From: CAWIVH01 sp963839475
GTDB taxonomy: Bacteria; Acidobacteriota; UBA6911
NCBI GenBank assembly: GCA_963839475.1
Contig: CAWIVH010000021.1
Location: forward strand, 496,001 to 560,000
Direction of reading: 5' to 3'
DNA: 64,000 nt
The position numbers were made by a program, and so were the translations under genes. Of this stretch, positions 8,575 through 15,860 are shown in pieces. The notes beneath the pieces are model-generated. The model was not told the origin of the DNA and made no database searches. It saw only the letters and a program-made list of their open reading frames with translations. Within the stretch, counting starts at the first letter, position 1. Each line of letters begins with the position of its first letter.

Positions 8575-9261
8575 TCAGTCCCCATCCTGAAGCAGACCTG
8601 CATCGGCAAAACTGAAATAATCGGAGTGCCCCAGCACCACATGATCCAACACGCGAATTCCAAGTATTTTCCCCGCGCGGCAAAGCCGCTGAGTACACTC
8701 GCGATCCTCACGACTTGGCGCAGGATCTCCCGATGGGTGATTGTGGAGAAAGATAATGGCAGCGGTGCTATCCCGTACTGCAGGGGTGAATACCTCACGG
8801 GGATGCACCACAGAAGTGCTCAGGCTGCCGATGGAAATAAGCGCTTCCCGGATCAATTGGTTTTTGGCATTCAAATGAAGGGAAAGGAAATATTCCCGAT
8901 TAGCAGAGAAAAAGCGGGCGCGGTAGCGCTCATAGAGGTCCATGCTGTTCGCAAAACGCTGTCCCGGTTTGAGCGGCGATGAGCAAAGCCTCCTTCCCAA
9001 TTGCAGGGCGGCGCCGAGGAGGCTTGCCTGTCGGCCTGAGATTCTCCCCTGGATTCGCATCTCCTCCATTGAGGCCTGGTTCAGGCCGGCAGCCGACCCG
9101 AAATGTTTCAGGATTCTAAGGGCTGAAGATTGGGAGGATATACTGCATCGGCCCTGCCCCAATATTGTGGACAGCAGCGAGAGAAGACCGTCGAAATCGG
9201 CGGCCCATCCGGCATCCGGAAAATGCAGGCTGTTTTCTTCCGGTTCAATCCCTGGATCCAA
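8575..9261 (-). CDS. radC: RadC-like JAMM-domain protein
   Basis: A 228-residue RadC/DUF2466 protein. An N-terminal helix-hairpin-helix-like part (residues 20-95) precedes the JAMM/MPN metal site: SVVHPREVF, then FLHNHPSGDPAPSRED (HxHxnD zinc ligands) and LDHVVLGHSDYFSFADAG. Despite its name the family has no established role in RecA-type repair; the motif predicts a metal hydrolase. The start is TTG at 9261, with GGAGG nine bases upstream; no ATG fits. It lies 54 bases downstream of fabG. Confidence 0.92.
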   Translation of the reverse strand: MDPGIEPEENSLHFPDAGWAADFDGLLSLLSTILGQGRCSISSQSSALRILKHFGSAAGLNQASMEEMRIQGRISGRQASLLGAALQLGRRLCSSPLKPGQRFANSMDLYERYRARFFSANREYFLSLHLNAKNQLIREALISIGSLSTSVVHPREVFTPAVRDSTAAIIFLHNHPSGDPAPSREDRECTQRLCRAGKILGIRVLDHVVLGHSDYFSFADAGLLQDGD

Positions 9262-9315
9262 AAGACACCACCTCCAGGTAATCTAATGCCGGCATTGGAA
9301 GTAGCGCCAAACCTT

Positions 9316-10059
9316 TTACATTGCCAGCCCACCGTCAACTTGAATCACTTGTCCGGTAATGTAACCGGACTCGGGGGAGAGAATAAATAAAGCTATGCGC
9401 GCGACTTCCTGCGCCGATCCAAAACGGCCGAGAGGTATGGCTGACAGGATTCTATCCCGGTATTCCGGGGCAAGAACCTGCGTCATTTCAGTCTCAATCA
9501 TACCCAGGGCCAGAGCGTTTACGGTTATGCCCCGGCTGGCAACCTCCTTGGCCAGAGCCTTGGTAAGGCCGATCATGCCTGCCTTGGATGCTGAGTAATT
9601 GGCCTGCCCCGGCATCCCAACCACGCCGCTGATCGAGCTCATGTTCAGAATGGATCCCGATTTTGCGCGCAACATGTAATGCACGACTGCCCTGCAATAA
9701 TTGAAAGCACCTTTGAGATTCGCATCCAGAACATCATCCCAGTCCTGTTCCGACATCCTGAGGATCAGTTTGTCTCTGGTTATACCGGCGTTGTTTACCA
9801 GATAATCGATCCGGCCGAACTCATCCTTAACGTCTTGGACCATCCCGTTGACGGCGTCAAAATCAGAAACATCGGTTTGGTAGGCCTTGACCTTGATTCC
9901 GAGTCGCTGGAGTGTTTCAGTAAGGTCCGCAGCCTGCGCGGTACTCCGCGAATAGCTGAAGGCTATATTGCATCCCTTCCCCGCCAGTTCCAGACAAATA
10001 GCGCGCCCGATCCCACGCGACGCACCGGTCACGATCGCAGTTCGATTTTGAAATGTCAT
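9316..10059 (-). CDS. fabG: 3-oxoacyl-ACP reductase / short-chain dehydrogenase
   Basis: A 247-residue classical short-chain dehydrogenase. TGASRGIG (residues 11-18) binds NADP(H), NNAG stabilises the sheet, and the catalytic set is Ser in SSISG with YSASK. The closing YITGQVIQVDGGLAM is typical of FabG, which reduces 3-oxoacyl-ACP in fatty-acid elongation. No other fab genes are nearby, so a different keto substrate is possible; FabG is the best match by length and motif. AGGA lies about 9 bases before the ATG. Confidence 0.88.
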   Translation of the reverse strand: MTFQNRTAIVTGASRGIGRAICLELAGKGCNIAFSYSRSTAQAADLTETLQRLGIKVKAYQTDVSDFDAVNGMVQDVKDEFGRIDYLVNNAGITRDKLILRMSEQDWDDVLDANLKGAFNYCRAVVHYMLRAKSGSILNMSSISGVVGMPGQANYSASKAGMIGLTKALAKEVASRGITVNALALGMIETEMTQVLAPEYRDRILSAIPLGRFGSAQEVARIALFILSPESGYITGQVIQVDGGLAM

Positions 10060-10116
10060 CCATTGAATCCTGTGGAAAGAAAAAATTGGGAGAAGACAAA
10101 ATCCAATACCGGCCTT

Positions 10117-11191
10117 TCAATTAGCCCGGTCCCTGATCCTGAGGCAAATGGCATCCCCCACCTGGGATGTGCCTAGATTTCCGCCCAGTTCCTTCGTACA
10201 TTCGCAGGCGTGGAGGCAATCCCGCACCGCGGTCACAATGAGCGCGGCTTCATCACTCCAACCCAGGTGTTCGAGCATCATCCGGGCCGAAAGAATGGCC
10301 CCCATAGGATTTGCGAGGTTCCTTCCGGCGTACCGGTTGGCAGACCCATGAACTGGTGCAAACATGCATATTCCCGAAGGATTGATGTTTCCCGAACAGG
10401 CCATCCCAAGCCCTCCCATCAATTGAGCAGCCATGTCGGCGATGATATCCCCGAACATATTGCTGGTTACTATCAAATTGAAATGGGAGGGCTCCTTAAC
10501 CAGCATCATCGCCAGAGTGTCAATATAAATATGTTCCGATTCAATCCCCGGTGTATCGCTTCGCGGTTTCCGAAAAAACCCGCTGCCAGAGATCCCCGGA
10601 GTAGCGCACCGCATTGCTCTTATCCGACATCGTTACTTTTTTGAGCTTTTGGGATGCGGCCAATGCATAGGCGAACTCCAGAATGCGCGCCACACCTTTT
10701 CGTGTCGCTACACACTCCTGGATTGCAATTTCGTCCGGAGAGCCTTTCTTGAAGATACCGCCCATGTCGGCGTAGAGGTCCTCAGTGTTTTCCCGGATAA
10801 TAGTAAAGTTCACGTCGGCCTCGGTGGTGTTTTTTAGCGGACACAAACGCCGGTCGAGCAGGTGGATGGGCCGGACATTGGCATAAAGGTCCAATCCGAA
10901 ACGGATTCCGAGGAGGATCTCGAAAACATGGCTCATGTTCGGAATACGGGGATCTCCAAAGGCACCCGCGAATATGGCGTCATATCCGGAGCGGAAACGA
11001 TCCAGAGCATCGTCGGGCAAGCCGATCCCGTCGCGCAGATAGCGCTCAGCGCCATAATCGAAAAAATCGGTCTCAACACTCTTGCCGCCGACCTGTGCCA
11101 GGGTTTCCAGCACCCGAACAGCCTGACGGACAACCTCCGGGCCTACCCCGTCTCCGGGTACCACCGCGATCCTGAGCTTTGGGTTCGACAT
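10117..11191 (-). pseudogene. Isocitrate/isopropylmalate dehydrogenase family, single-base frameshift
   Basis: Two reading frames together make one complete beta-decarboxylating dehydrogenase of about 357 residues. The first (from 11191) runs RIAVVPGDGVGPEVV, RENTEDLYADMGG and MSDKSNAVRYSGDLWQRVF, then stops shortly after KRYTG. The second continues at once with IESEHIYIDTLAMMLV, SNMFGDIIADMAAQLMGGLG and the NAD-site APVHGSA. Deleting one base from the CCCC run at 10546-10549 restores the family sequence with no gap. Members act on isocitrate, 3-isopropylmalate, tartrate or homoisocitrate; I cannot assign the substrate and no leu genes are adjacent. The frameshift is probably a sequencing error (see the matching cases in alaS and rpe). 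Confidence 0.88.
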
Positions 11192-11310
11192 ATGCGTTCA
11201 CTCTCCGATCATGGAAAATCATTCTGGAGCAGCCGTATTGTGGCCCCCAACGCCTGTTTTGCGTGAGTTCGTCATGGAACTGCCAAGACCTCACCTCTGT
11301 CGGGATTCCA

Positions 11311-13452
11311 TTATAACTTCCTTTGACCTCCCCGTACCTGGTCGGCAATGGTGTGGAAAAGCACCACACGGTTCCGGCCGGATTCTTTGCCGGCGTAGAG
11401 TGCCCGGTCGGCTCTTTCGATAAGTTCCCACGGATTGAGCGCATCGCCTGGAAAAGTCGCAATCCCGATGGTAATGGATATCTTAAGGCGATTGTCTTCC
11501 GTTTCGAAGGTTGTTCGATCAATGGTATGGCGGAATCGCTCGGCCATACGGTGCGCGCCCTTCGCATCGGAGCCGGCCAGTATTACTACAAATTCTTCGC
11601 CCCCGTACCTGGCGATGTCGTCTTCAGATCGCAAGGACGATTTAAGGATACCGGCCATCTGTTGCAGGATGCTGTCTCCCACCCTGTGACCATAGGTATC
11701 GTTCACTTTCTTAAAATAATCAATATCTATCATGAGCAGCGAAAGGGGGGTCCCGGAGCGTTTTGCGCGGCTGCATTCCGTTTTCAGCCGTTCCTGGAAA
11801 TATCGATGATTATGTACTCGCGTCAGACCGTCGGATATGGCCTCGTTTTCGACTCGCTGATGGAGAAGTGAATTCTCTATATCGGCCGAGACCAGCTGGC
11901 AGACGGATAGCAGGATGCGCGAATGCCAATTCTTGTAGTAATCCGGTTGAGGCGATCCCATGAGTAGGATGCCAAGTTTGCGTTCTTTGGACATGAGGGG
12001 AATCAGGAGCACGGAGCGAACGGCAAAGCGCCCCTCGCCCGGAGAGGCCAGCGGCAAATTCGAGAAATGGGATCGGATGTCTCGGAGCAATAGGGGCTCG
12101 GTGCCTGATCGAAGCATCCATGAGATCCAGGTCCGCCCATCGTTGGCCACGCGCGTGCCCTGCAACTCTTCGGCGCCGTAGGCCCATCCGATTTCATAAG
12201 CGACCCCGGATTCATCCTGCAGTGCCACAATGACATGCGATGAATCGGCCACCCGCCGGCATACCCGGACCAGAGATTCCAGGACCTCTCCCGTCGCCAG
12301 GCTCTGTCCTAATTCGGACATGGCCCTGTAAAAAAGCTGGTATTCCAGATTGCGGTCAACCTGCTCGAGGTACCTCCTCCCCATCTGGATCAGCTCCACC
12401 AACTGAATCGAGAAGGTCTCCAGGTTGATCATCTCGAGGTCGGTGAAAGGGCGGGAAGATGTTCGATCCACCACAAGCAGGCCGGAAAGTGATCCGGGAT
12501 TTCCCAGCGTGTATGCCGCAAGATTCCGTACAGGCTGCCATTCCGAATAATATGGAATCTCCCGGCTGGCGATGCTGCATCCCGGCTCTTCAAGCTTCCA
12601 GTTGCAGGAAATGCCACGGGCGAAAAGCCTCCCGAGCAACGATGTTTCAATTTCGAGAATGTGTCCCGTTATCAAAGATTTGGACTCTGACACCGCATGG
12701 CGCAGGGTCAAGCTTCGCCCCGACGACGGCTGATACAAGAGGACCGAGTGGGCTCGGAAATAGTCCTTCATCCGTTGGAGAATCTGCTGGATGCCCGTTT
12801 CCAGCACCTCAATGCCGGACCCGGGATCCGGTGAATCGACTTCTTGCGTGGACTGTGCCAGGCCACCGGCCGTTCCGGTATAGGCAAAAGGCGTGCCTCG
12901 AACACGCTCTATTTCCTCTCGCAAATCCAAAACCTTTTTCCGCAAACCACCGGTCGCATATCCCGCGATGGATGCTGCAAAAACTAGCAGCGAAGCCTCG
13001 AAAATCAACGCCCCGAGAGGAGCATTGGATTGTGAATAAAAGGCCTGGGCTGTCAGATCGAGCAAAATAATCACGCAGGAAAGCGCCAGGCTTTCGCCAA
13101 TGCCGCAGAATACCGCGGCGGAGACCACAGGAATGAAATATAGACAAACTGGATTTGCAGTCTGTAGAGCGGGCCAATGCCGGGCGGTGGTGACCAGAAA
13201 AGCCGATGCCCACAGATAAGCAGTCACGGAACGAGGAGCCCGCCGGTCGACGCTCATCCATGCCGCAGACAGGCCAGCCGCCAGCAGCAAGAGGATTACG
13301 ACTTTCCACCCCCAATGAGGTGCCGCAGCATTTCTGCCTAACACCACGAAAGCCAGAACTACTGCAAGCACCAATGGAATTCGACGGGAGGGATGAATGA
13401 ATTTCCGCGGAGAGTCGATCAGATTCTGCGGAATCGAGATCTTTAGCTTCAA
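11311..13452 (-). CDS. Membrane-anchored GAF-GAF-GGDEF diguanylate cyclase
   Basis: A 713-residue signalling protein. Several hydrophobic segments occupy residues 25-165, then a short linker helix, two GAF-like domains (about 200-355 and 370-545) and a GGDEF domain (about 555-705). The active-site loop is RYGGEEF, and DYFKKVNDTYGHRVGD is the metal/GTP site, so it should make cyclic di-GMP. RSED, five residues before GGEEF, is the RxxD product-inhibition site. The start is TTG at 13452 with GGAGG six bases upstream. It is transcribed after the small membrane operon at 13.5-14.1 kb, separated by a hairpin. Confidence 0.92.
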   Translation of the reverse strand: MKLKISIPQNLIDSPRKFIHPSRRIPLVLAVVLAFVVLGRNAAAPHWGWKVVILLLLAAGLSAAWMSVDRRAPRSVTAYLWASAFLVTTARHWPALQTANPVCLYFIPVVSAAVFCGIGESLALSCVIILLDLTAQAFYSQSNAPLGALIFEASLLVFAASIAGYATGGLRKKVLDLREEIERVRGTPFAYTGTAGGLAQSTQEVDSPDPGSGIEVLETGIQQILQRMKDYFRAHSVLLYQPSSGRSLTLRHAVSESKSLITGHILEIETSLLGRLFARGISCNWKLEEPGCSIASREIPYYSEWQPVRNLAAYTLGNPGSLSGLLVVDRTSSRPFTDLEMINLETFSIQLVELIQMGRRYLEQVDRNLEYQLFYRAMSELGQSLATGEVLESLVRVCRRVADSSHVIVALQDESGVAYEIGWAYGAEELQGTRVANDGRTWISWMLRSGTEPLLLRDIRSHFSNLPLASPGEGRFAVRSVLLIPLMSKERKLGILLMGSPQPDYYKNWHSRILLSVCQLVSADIENSLLHQRVENEAISDGLTRVHNHRYFQERLKTECSRAKRSGTPLSLLMIDIDYFKKVNDTYGHRVGDSILQQMAGILKSSLRSEDDIARYGGEEFVVILAGSDAKGAHRMAERFRHTIDRTTFETEDNRLKISITIGIATFPGDALNPWELIERADRALYAGKESGRNRVVLFHTIADQVRGGQRKL

Positions 13453-13471
13453 CCGGTACCTCCGGCAGATT

Positions 13472-13493
13472 GCAGCATCTATCTAGATGTTGC
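13472..13493 (-). terminator. 10-bp hairpin ahead of the GGDEF gene
   Basis: GCAGCATCTA (13472-13481) pairs with TAGATGTTGC (13484-13493) with one G-T wobble. It lies between the stop of the 57-residue gene and the ribosome site of the GGDEF gene. There is no following T-run, so it may be a weak terminator or a leader structure. Confidence 0.4.
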
Positions 13494-13516
13494 CTCGGGC
13501 AGCCGGAATGGGCCTG

Positions 13517-13690
13517 CTAAAAAGGAAACGGGTACATCAGCCATGCCGCCGCGACGGAAAGGAGGACAAATGACCCGAAAAGATAGCAGAAATACTTGAT
13601 TCTCTCCCCGGCTCCATACTTGGATATGAATGTAAAAACCAGGGAGACGAAAAAGCTGAAAACGATCATCATTCCGAGATGGGTTTTCAT
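13517..13690 (-). CDS. 57-residue membrane protein
   Basis: A small gene of 57 codons plus stop. Its ATG overlaps the stop of the upstream membrane-protein gene (ATGA at 13687-13690), and GGAGG lies 5 bases before it. The product has two hydrophobic segments, MMIVFSFFVSLVFTFI and YLFGSFVLLSVAAAWLMYPF, joined by the positively charged loop SKYGAGERIK, which predicts a two-helix membrane protein. I do not recognise a family. The tight translational coupling and good ribosome site make it a real gene, probably a partner of the 139-residue protein. Confidence 0.75.
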   Translation of the reverse strand: MKTHLGMMIVFSFFVSLVFTFISKYGAGERIKYFCYLFGSFVLLSVAAAWLMYPFPF

Positions 13691-14106
13691 GGCTTCCTCC
13701 CCATGGCAATGTCAAAAGCATCCACGATCACAAGCATGTTCAGAAGGCCGGCCACATAGATAAAAATATTGCCGAAATCATAAGTATACGTGCTGGGTTC
13801 GCCAACCCCTACTCCGCGGAGCCAGCATATCCAATAGAGGAGTCCACTGCCGGCATCAGCCACAAATTTCAGGGTTGAAAAAAGGTCAGCGAAATCAGGA
13901 CCGAAAAGCCTTCCTTTGAGTTGGATTCCGATGGCGAACATGGCTGCAATGCTCGCCAGAAAAACAATTGCACGATCCCATTTTCTCAGAACGGCGTGCC
14001 CCAGGCCGGGCACAAACAGGCCTGCGATGCACGCTGTGACGGCTTTCGCCATTCCAGCCTCGGATGGGATCTGTTGGGCTGCGGGTTTAACCGATTCCAT
14101 TTCCAT
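13687..14106 (-). CDS. Four-helix membrane protein (DUF6677-like)
   Basis: A 139-residue protein with about four hydrophobic segments. After a polar N-terminus it reads AKAVTACIAGLFVPGLGHAVLRKWDRAIVFL, the kind of PGLGH-loop membrane hairpin seen in small families such as DUF6677; that name is from memory and unverified. It ends in DAFDIAMGRKP. The ATG at 14106 has no Shine-Dalgarno sequence, and a promoter at 14116-14144 would start transcription within a few bases of it, so it may be read from a leaderless mRNA. It is coupled to the 57-residue gene downstream. Confidence 0.75.
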   Translation of the reverse strand: MEMESVKPAAQQIPSEAGMAKAVTACIAGLFVPGLGHAVLRKWDRAIVFLASIAAMFAIGIQLKGRLFGPDFADLFSTLKFVADAGSGLLYWICWLRGVGVGEPSTYTYDFGNIFIYVAGLLNMLVIVDAFDIAMGRKP

Positions 14107-14115
14107 AGGAACCGA

Positions 14116-14144
14116 ATGTTACGGAAAGGCATCGGACCAGTCAA
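14116..14144 (-). promoter_or_regulatory. Sigma70-type promoter of the small membrane operon
   Basis: On the minus strand TTGACT (14144-14139) is followed after 17 bases by TAACAT (14121-14116). The expected start, about 14109, is within a few bases of the ATG at 14106, which lacks a ribosome site. Confidence 0.6.
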
Positions 14145-14176
14145 GGTTAAACCCCTATGCTTTCAAGGGATTCGCC

Positions 14177-14205
14177 TTGACACCTCAGGGGGCAGCCACT
14201 AACAT
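14177..14205 (+). promoter_or_regulatory. Sigma70-type promoter of pilT
   Basis: TTGACA (14177-14182), 17-base spacer, TAACAT (14200-14205). The predicted start near 14212 leaves a leader of about 15 bases before the pilT ATG. It diverges from the promoter at 14116-14144, 32 bases away. Confidence 0.65.
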
Positions 14206-14226
14206 GGCCGATCTGAGAGAATTATC

Positions 14227-15348
14227 ATGAATCTGGAAACCCTTCTTCGCACCATGATTGCTAGGGGAGCTTCCGATCTGCATCTGAAGGTCGGCGCGCA
14301 CCCCCATCTCCGCATCAACGGCGAGTTGCTGCCGCTCTCCGAATTTCCGAAGATGACGAATGAAGAAGCACTGATGACCATATTCGCCATCATGAATGCC
14401 AAGCAGAAGGAAAGGTTCCGGGATGAGTCCGAAGCCGATATAGGACATGGCGTTAAAGGGCTGGGAAGGTTCAGGATAAACGTTTATCAGCAAAGAGGTT
14501 GCGTTTCCGTCGCCATCCGCGCTATCCCGATGATCGTCCCCGGCTTGAACGACCTGCTGCTGCCCAAGGTTCTTGAGACTGTTGCCTGCGAGCCTCGGGG
14601 CCTCGTACTGGTAACCGGAACCACAGGTAGCGGAAAATCAACCACGATCGCAGCGATGCTCAATTTCATCAATGAGCACATGACCCGCCATGTGATTACG
14701 ATTGAGGACCCGATCGAATTCATTCACATGGATCGAATGAGCCTCATGACCCAGCGTGAGGTGTCCTTCGATGCCAAGAGCTTCAGCGGAGCCCTACGAA
14801 GCGCGCTCCGCCAAGACCCCGATGTGATCCTGGTCGGCGAGATGCGAGATCTGGAAACCATCGAAACGGCCTTGCTGGCGGCTGAAACAGGGCATCTTGT
14901 TTTCAGCACTCTGCATACGCTGGACGCGCTCGAAACGGTGAACAGGATAATCGCGGTCTTTCCATCCGAGCAGCAGCGGCAGATACGACTGCAGCTTTCC
15001 ATGGTTTTGAGGGGTGTGATCTCCATGCGATTGATCCGCCGGTCGGATAGTCCAGGACGTGTTCCTGCCATCGAAGTCATGAGGGTTACGGAATACATCC
15101 GCAATTGCATCATTGAGCCTGACAAGACGCGCTTGATCCGGGCAGCCATTGCAGCCGGCACCTCCCAATACGGCATGCAGACTTTCGACCAGTCAATCTA
15201 CGACCACTACAAAGCAGGCCGGATAACCTACGAGGACGCCCTGCTCTATGCCACCAATCCAGATGAGTTCAAGCTGAGGGTTCAGGGCATATATACGACC
15301 ACCGACGCCGCCATTGAGGCCATGAAAGACGATCTCGCAGGCCGCTGA
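14227..15348 (+). CDS. pilT: Type IV pilus retraction ATPase PilT/PilU family
   Basis: A 373-residue secretion ATPase. The N-terminal PAS-like half opens with LLRTMIARGASDLHLKVGAHP, the PilT hallmark. GTTGSGKSTT is Walker A, ITIEDPIEFIH the Asp box, ALRQDPDVILVGEMRDLET Walker B with its glutamates, and TGHLVFSTLHT the His box. The C-terminal motif region is EYIRNCIIEPDKTRL rather than the usual AIRNLIRE, so a PilU-like or divergent retraction role is possible. No pilin or assembly genes are nearby. recX follows after 2 bases. Confidence 0.9.
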   Translation: MNLETLLRTMIARGASDLHLKVGAHPHLRINGELLPLSEFPKMTNEEALMTIFAIMNAKQKERFRDESEADIGHGVKGLGRFRINVYQQRGCVSVAIRAIPMIVPGLNDLLLPKVLETVACEPRGLVLVTGTTGSGKSTTIAAMLNFINEHMTRHVITIEDPIEFIHMDRMSLMTQREVSFDAKSFSGALRSALRQDPDVILVGEMRDLETIETALLAAETGHLVFSTLHTLDALETVNRIIAVFPSEQQRQIRLQLSMVLRGVISMRLIRRSDSPGRVPAIEVMRVTEYIRNCIIEPDKTRLIRAAIAAGTSQYGMQTFDQSIYDHYKAGRITYEDALLYATNPDEFKLRVQGIYTTTDAAIEAMKDDLAGR

Positions 15349-15350
15349 CC

Positions 15351-15860
15351 GTGACGGAACCAGATCCAATCAAAAAACTAATGACCCGGGCTGGTTCCCT
15401 GCTGTCCAGAAGATCCTACAGCTGTGGGGAAATCCGCCGCAAACTCCTTACATCAGCCGATGCGGCGCGAGTGGATCAGGTCGTGGAGCGCCTCTTGGAA
15501 CTCAACCTTCTCAACGACGCTGATTATGCATATAATTTCGCGTTCGCGCGGATGAACCGGGACGGATGGGGAAACCTGAAAGTGCTTCACGCTCTGTTGC
15601 GCCGCCAGGTGCCGGAGTCACTGGCGGAGGCGGCCATCGAACGCGTGCAATCCGCAGGTGATAAGGAAGCATTCGTGGTTCGCTACCTGGATCAGTATTT
15701 CAGCCGGAGGGAACCACCCAGGGACAGGAAAAGCCTCCGGAGACTGATTACCCACCTGCGACGGCGCGGGTACCGGGACGACGATATATACAGCGCACTG
15801 CGTGGGCGCGTTCCTGCTGCGGTGTGGGCACGATTCGACACAGGAGACGACATTGCTTAG
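15351..15860 (+). CDS. recX: RecX regulatory protein
   Basis: A 169-residue, very basic RecX-type protein of three-helix repeats: LLSRRSYSCGEIRRKLL, LNLLNDADYAYNFAFARMNRDGWG and LITHLRRRGYRDDDIYSAL are repeat cores. RecX binds RecA filaments and limits RecA activity. It starts at GTG 15351, two bases after pilT, and its end overlaps the alaS start by 8 bases. recX beside alaS is common in bacteria (often as recA-recX-alaS); recA itself is not here. Confidence 0.87.
   Translation: MTEPDPIKKLMTRAGSLLSRRSYSCGEIRRKLLTSADAARVDQVVERLLELNLLNDADYAYNFAFARMNRDGWGNLKVLHALLRRQVPESLAEAAIERVQSAGDKEAFVVRYLDQYFSRREPPRDRKSLRRLITHLRRRGYRDDDIYSALRGRVPAAVWARFDTGDDIA

Noticed and set aside
8500..8580. tRNA-like string on the minus strand between radC and the PfkB kinase (CGCTCAGCTGGA and GTTCAGATTC)
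   Set aside because: The acceptor and T stems do not pair and no proper anticodon stem forms; the similarity is limited to short D- and T-loop-like words.
10117..10614. Separate 165-residue dehydrogenase gene
   Set aside because: It is the C-terminal half of the frameshifted dehydrogenase; the residues before IESEHIYID are out-of-frame translation.
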